This document shows, piece by piece, positions 32,868 through 33,824 of a DNA stretch of 33,824 bases (the first letter of the stretch is position 1; every line of letters starts with the position of its first letter). Below the pieces are notes generated by a model that did no database searches, was not told the origin of the DNA, and saw nothing but the letters and a program-made list of their open reading frames with translations. Made by a program: the position numbers and the translations under genes. The DNA is from Halobacteriales archaeon QS_5_68_33 (lineage in GTDB: Archaea > Halobacteriota > Halobacteria > Halobacteriales > Haloarculaceae), in NCBI GenBank assembly GCA_003023785.1, contig PXRS01000055.1, positions 1-33,824 of the forward strand, in the 5' to 3' direction.

Positions 32868-32879
32868 TCGGGCACTAGT

Positions 32880-33776
32880 TCATGCAGGAGCCGCTGATGG
32901 GGAGGCCGTCGCGTTCCGTATCGTATCCGAGTTCGTTACGCAGAACCCAGCCGGGCGGTGGAGGTCGGCGGTGCCGACCTGGTCGACAGTGAACGTTACG
33001 ACCGTCGTCCTGTTGGGAAAGTCGGTCTCACGCGCGGGCTCGACGCGCTCGGCGTGGCGCACGTAGCGGATGATACCGTGTTCGTCGACGTACACTGTCG
33101 AGTTGACGAACACCACCGCGGAGATGCCGGTGTTTGCCCCGACCCCGACCAGCCCCTCCGTGGTATCCTCGAGCACCCGGACTTCGGTGCCGTTGTACTC
33201 CCGAGTTTCGACCACGTTGTAATCGTACGGGCCGATCTGACTCGTGAGCCAGCGCTCGCCCGTCAGGATCGGCAGGAACCGCTCGCGGGCCGGCGAGTCG
33301 GGGCCGTAGTCCCGCTCGTCAAACACGAACTGACCCTCGTCGGTCCGGAGCGTATACAGTTGCCCGCCGACGGCGTAGGCCCACGGTGCGCCGACGCCCA
33401 GTTTCAGTCCCTCGTAGGTGAACGCAGCCGCGCCGGGCAGCGACCACACCTCGCCACTGCTGCCCGCCTGCAGGTGGAAACTGTAGTTCGAGAGGGTCCG
33501 TCCGTGGCGTGTGGCTAATGTCGTGCCGTTGATTTCCCCGTTGGCGTCCGCGAGTGTGACCGGTTCGGCTCGCGACGTGGGCGTCAACGTGGGCGCCGCT
33601 GCAGGTTTCGGCGATACGCACTCGATGGGCGTCTTTCGCGGGCTCACCGTCGTCTCGACCGTTGGCACCGGCGCCGCCGTAACCGTTTCCGCGGGCGCCG
33701 GCGTGCTCGTGTCGCCAAAGGCGTTGCACCCGCTCACCAGGACGAGTAGCGCCACTGCGATGGCGAGTCGATCCAC
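32880..33776 (-). CDS. Haloarchaeal lipoprotein of unknown function (DUF7537-like)
   Basis: The product has 298 residues. A short hydrophobic signal (AIAVALLVLVSGCNA) has a lipobox with Cys at residue 17, followed by a Thr/Pro/Ala-rich spacer to about 70. The body shows features of a haloarchaeal extracellular lipoprotein family: SNYSFHLQAGSSGEVW, YAVGGQLYTLRTDEGQF, YNGTEVRVLEDTTEGLVG and VYVDEHGIIRYVRH. The function is unknown. The start is GTG 33776, with a T-rich TATA-like run at about 33802-33808. An ATG two bases upstream is out of frame. The C-terminus (NATASPSAAPA) may be slightly altered compared with relatives. Confidence 0.78.
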   Translation of the reverse strand: MDRLAIAVALLVLVSGCNAFGDTSTPAPAETVTAAPVPTVETTVSPRKTPIECVSPKPAAAPTLTPTSRAEPVTLADANGEINGTTLATRHGRTLSNYSFHLQAGSSGEVWSLPGAAAFTYEGLKLGVGAPWAYAVGGQLYTLRTDEGQFVFDERDYGPDSPARERFLPILTGERWLTSQIGPYDYNVVETREYNGTEVRVLEDTTEGLVGVGANTGISAVVFVNSTVYVDEHGIIRYVRHAERVEPARETDFPNRTTVVTFTVDQVGTADLHRPAGFCVTNSDTIRNATASPSAAPA

Positions 33777-33824
33777 ATCCGCCTCTGGGGACGGGGCAAC
33801 AAAAATCTAGCCACGAGGCGAATC

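Overview
The window looks like chromosomal DNA of a halophilic archaeon (class Halobacteria). By eye it is very GC-rich, the predicted proteins are strongly acidic, and many genes carry a TATA-like box about 26 bp upstream of the start codon, as expected for leaderless haloarchaeal transcripts. Haloarchaeal or archaeal markers include ribosomal protein S8e, a DUF2240 protein, methenyl-tetrahydromethanopterin cyclohydrolase, TA0175-type phosphoglycolate phosphatase, CxxC mini-proteins, a PGF-CTERM surface protein and Tat lipoproteins. I cannot assign a genus.

Layout. 1-4900: a membrane protein, a frameshifted gene of unknown function, a GpgS-like glycosyltransferase, a repeat-filled gap, an MFS transporter and a zinc-ribbon mini-protein. 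4900-5540: a gene-free block of small palindromic mobile elements. 5540-10780: core genes (rps8e, DUF2240, pyrF, a zinc finger, a beta-propeller lipoprotein, a membrane J-domain protein, phosphoglycolate phosphatase). 10785-13100: an AT-richer island with a PGF-CTERM propeller protein and a pilin-like protein; the gene on each side has an abnormal end where it meets the island. 13110-16200: a GTPBP1-like GTPase, mch and a small membrane protein. 16300-29300: a sugar-catabolism region. 29360-33776: a thiamine-binding (MTH1187) protein, an IclR regulator with a Gfo/Idh/MocA oxidoreductase, a dead IS6-type transposase and a lipoprotein.

The sugar region is one long minus-strand series: ABC ATPase, Tat-lipoprotein binding protein, two permeases, a small membrane protein, a class II aldolase, an FGGY kinase, a 2-hydroxyacid dehydrogenase and a Gfo/Idh/MocA oxidoreductase. 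An SDR, an NAD-dependent epimerase-like protein and an aldo/keto reductase flank it. The simplest reading is import of a sugar or sugar derivative, redox conversion, phosphorylation and aldol cleavage, with the resulting 2-hydroxy or 2-oxo acid handled by the dehydrogenase. The substrate cannot be named from sequence.

The most striking feature is a set of short, non-coding, palindromic elements: at least twelve convincing copies in several families, with fixed lengths of 78 or 108 bp. Complete copies are flanked by 3-bp duplications of the form TNA (TCA, TGA or TAA). At four places the flanking TCA is itself the stop codon (TGA on the minus strand) of the adjacent gene: rps8e, mch, the ABC ATPase and a zinc-finger gene. 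This suggests MITEs whose target preference overlaps stop codons, so that insertion regenerates the stop and places a long hairpin directly after the gene.
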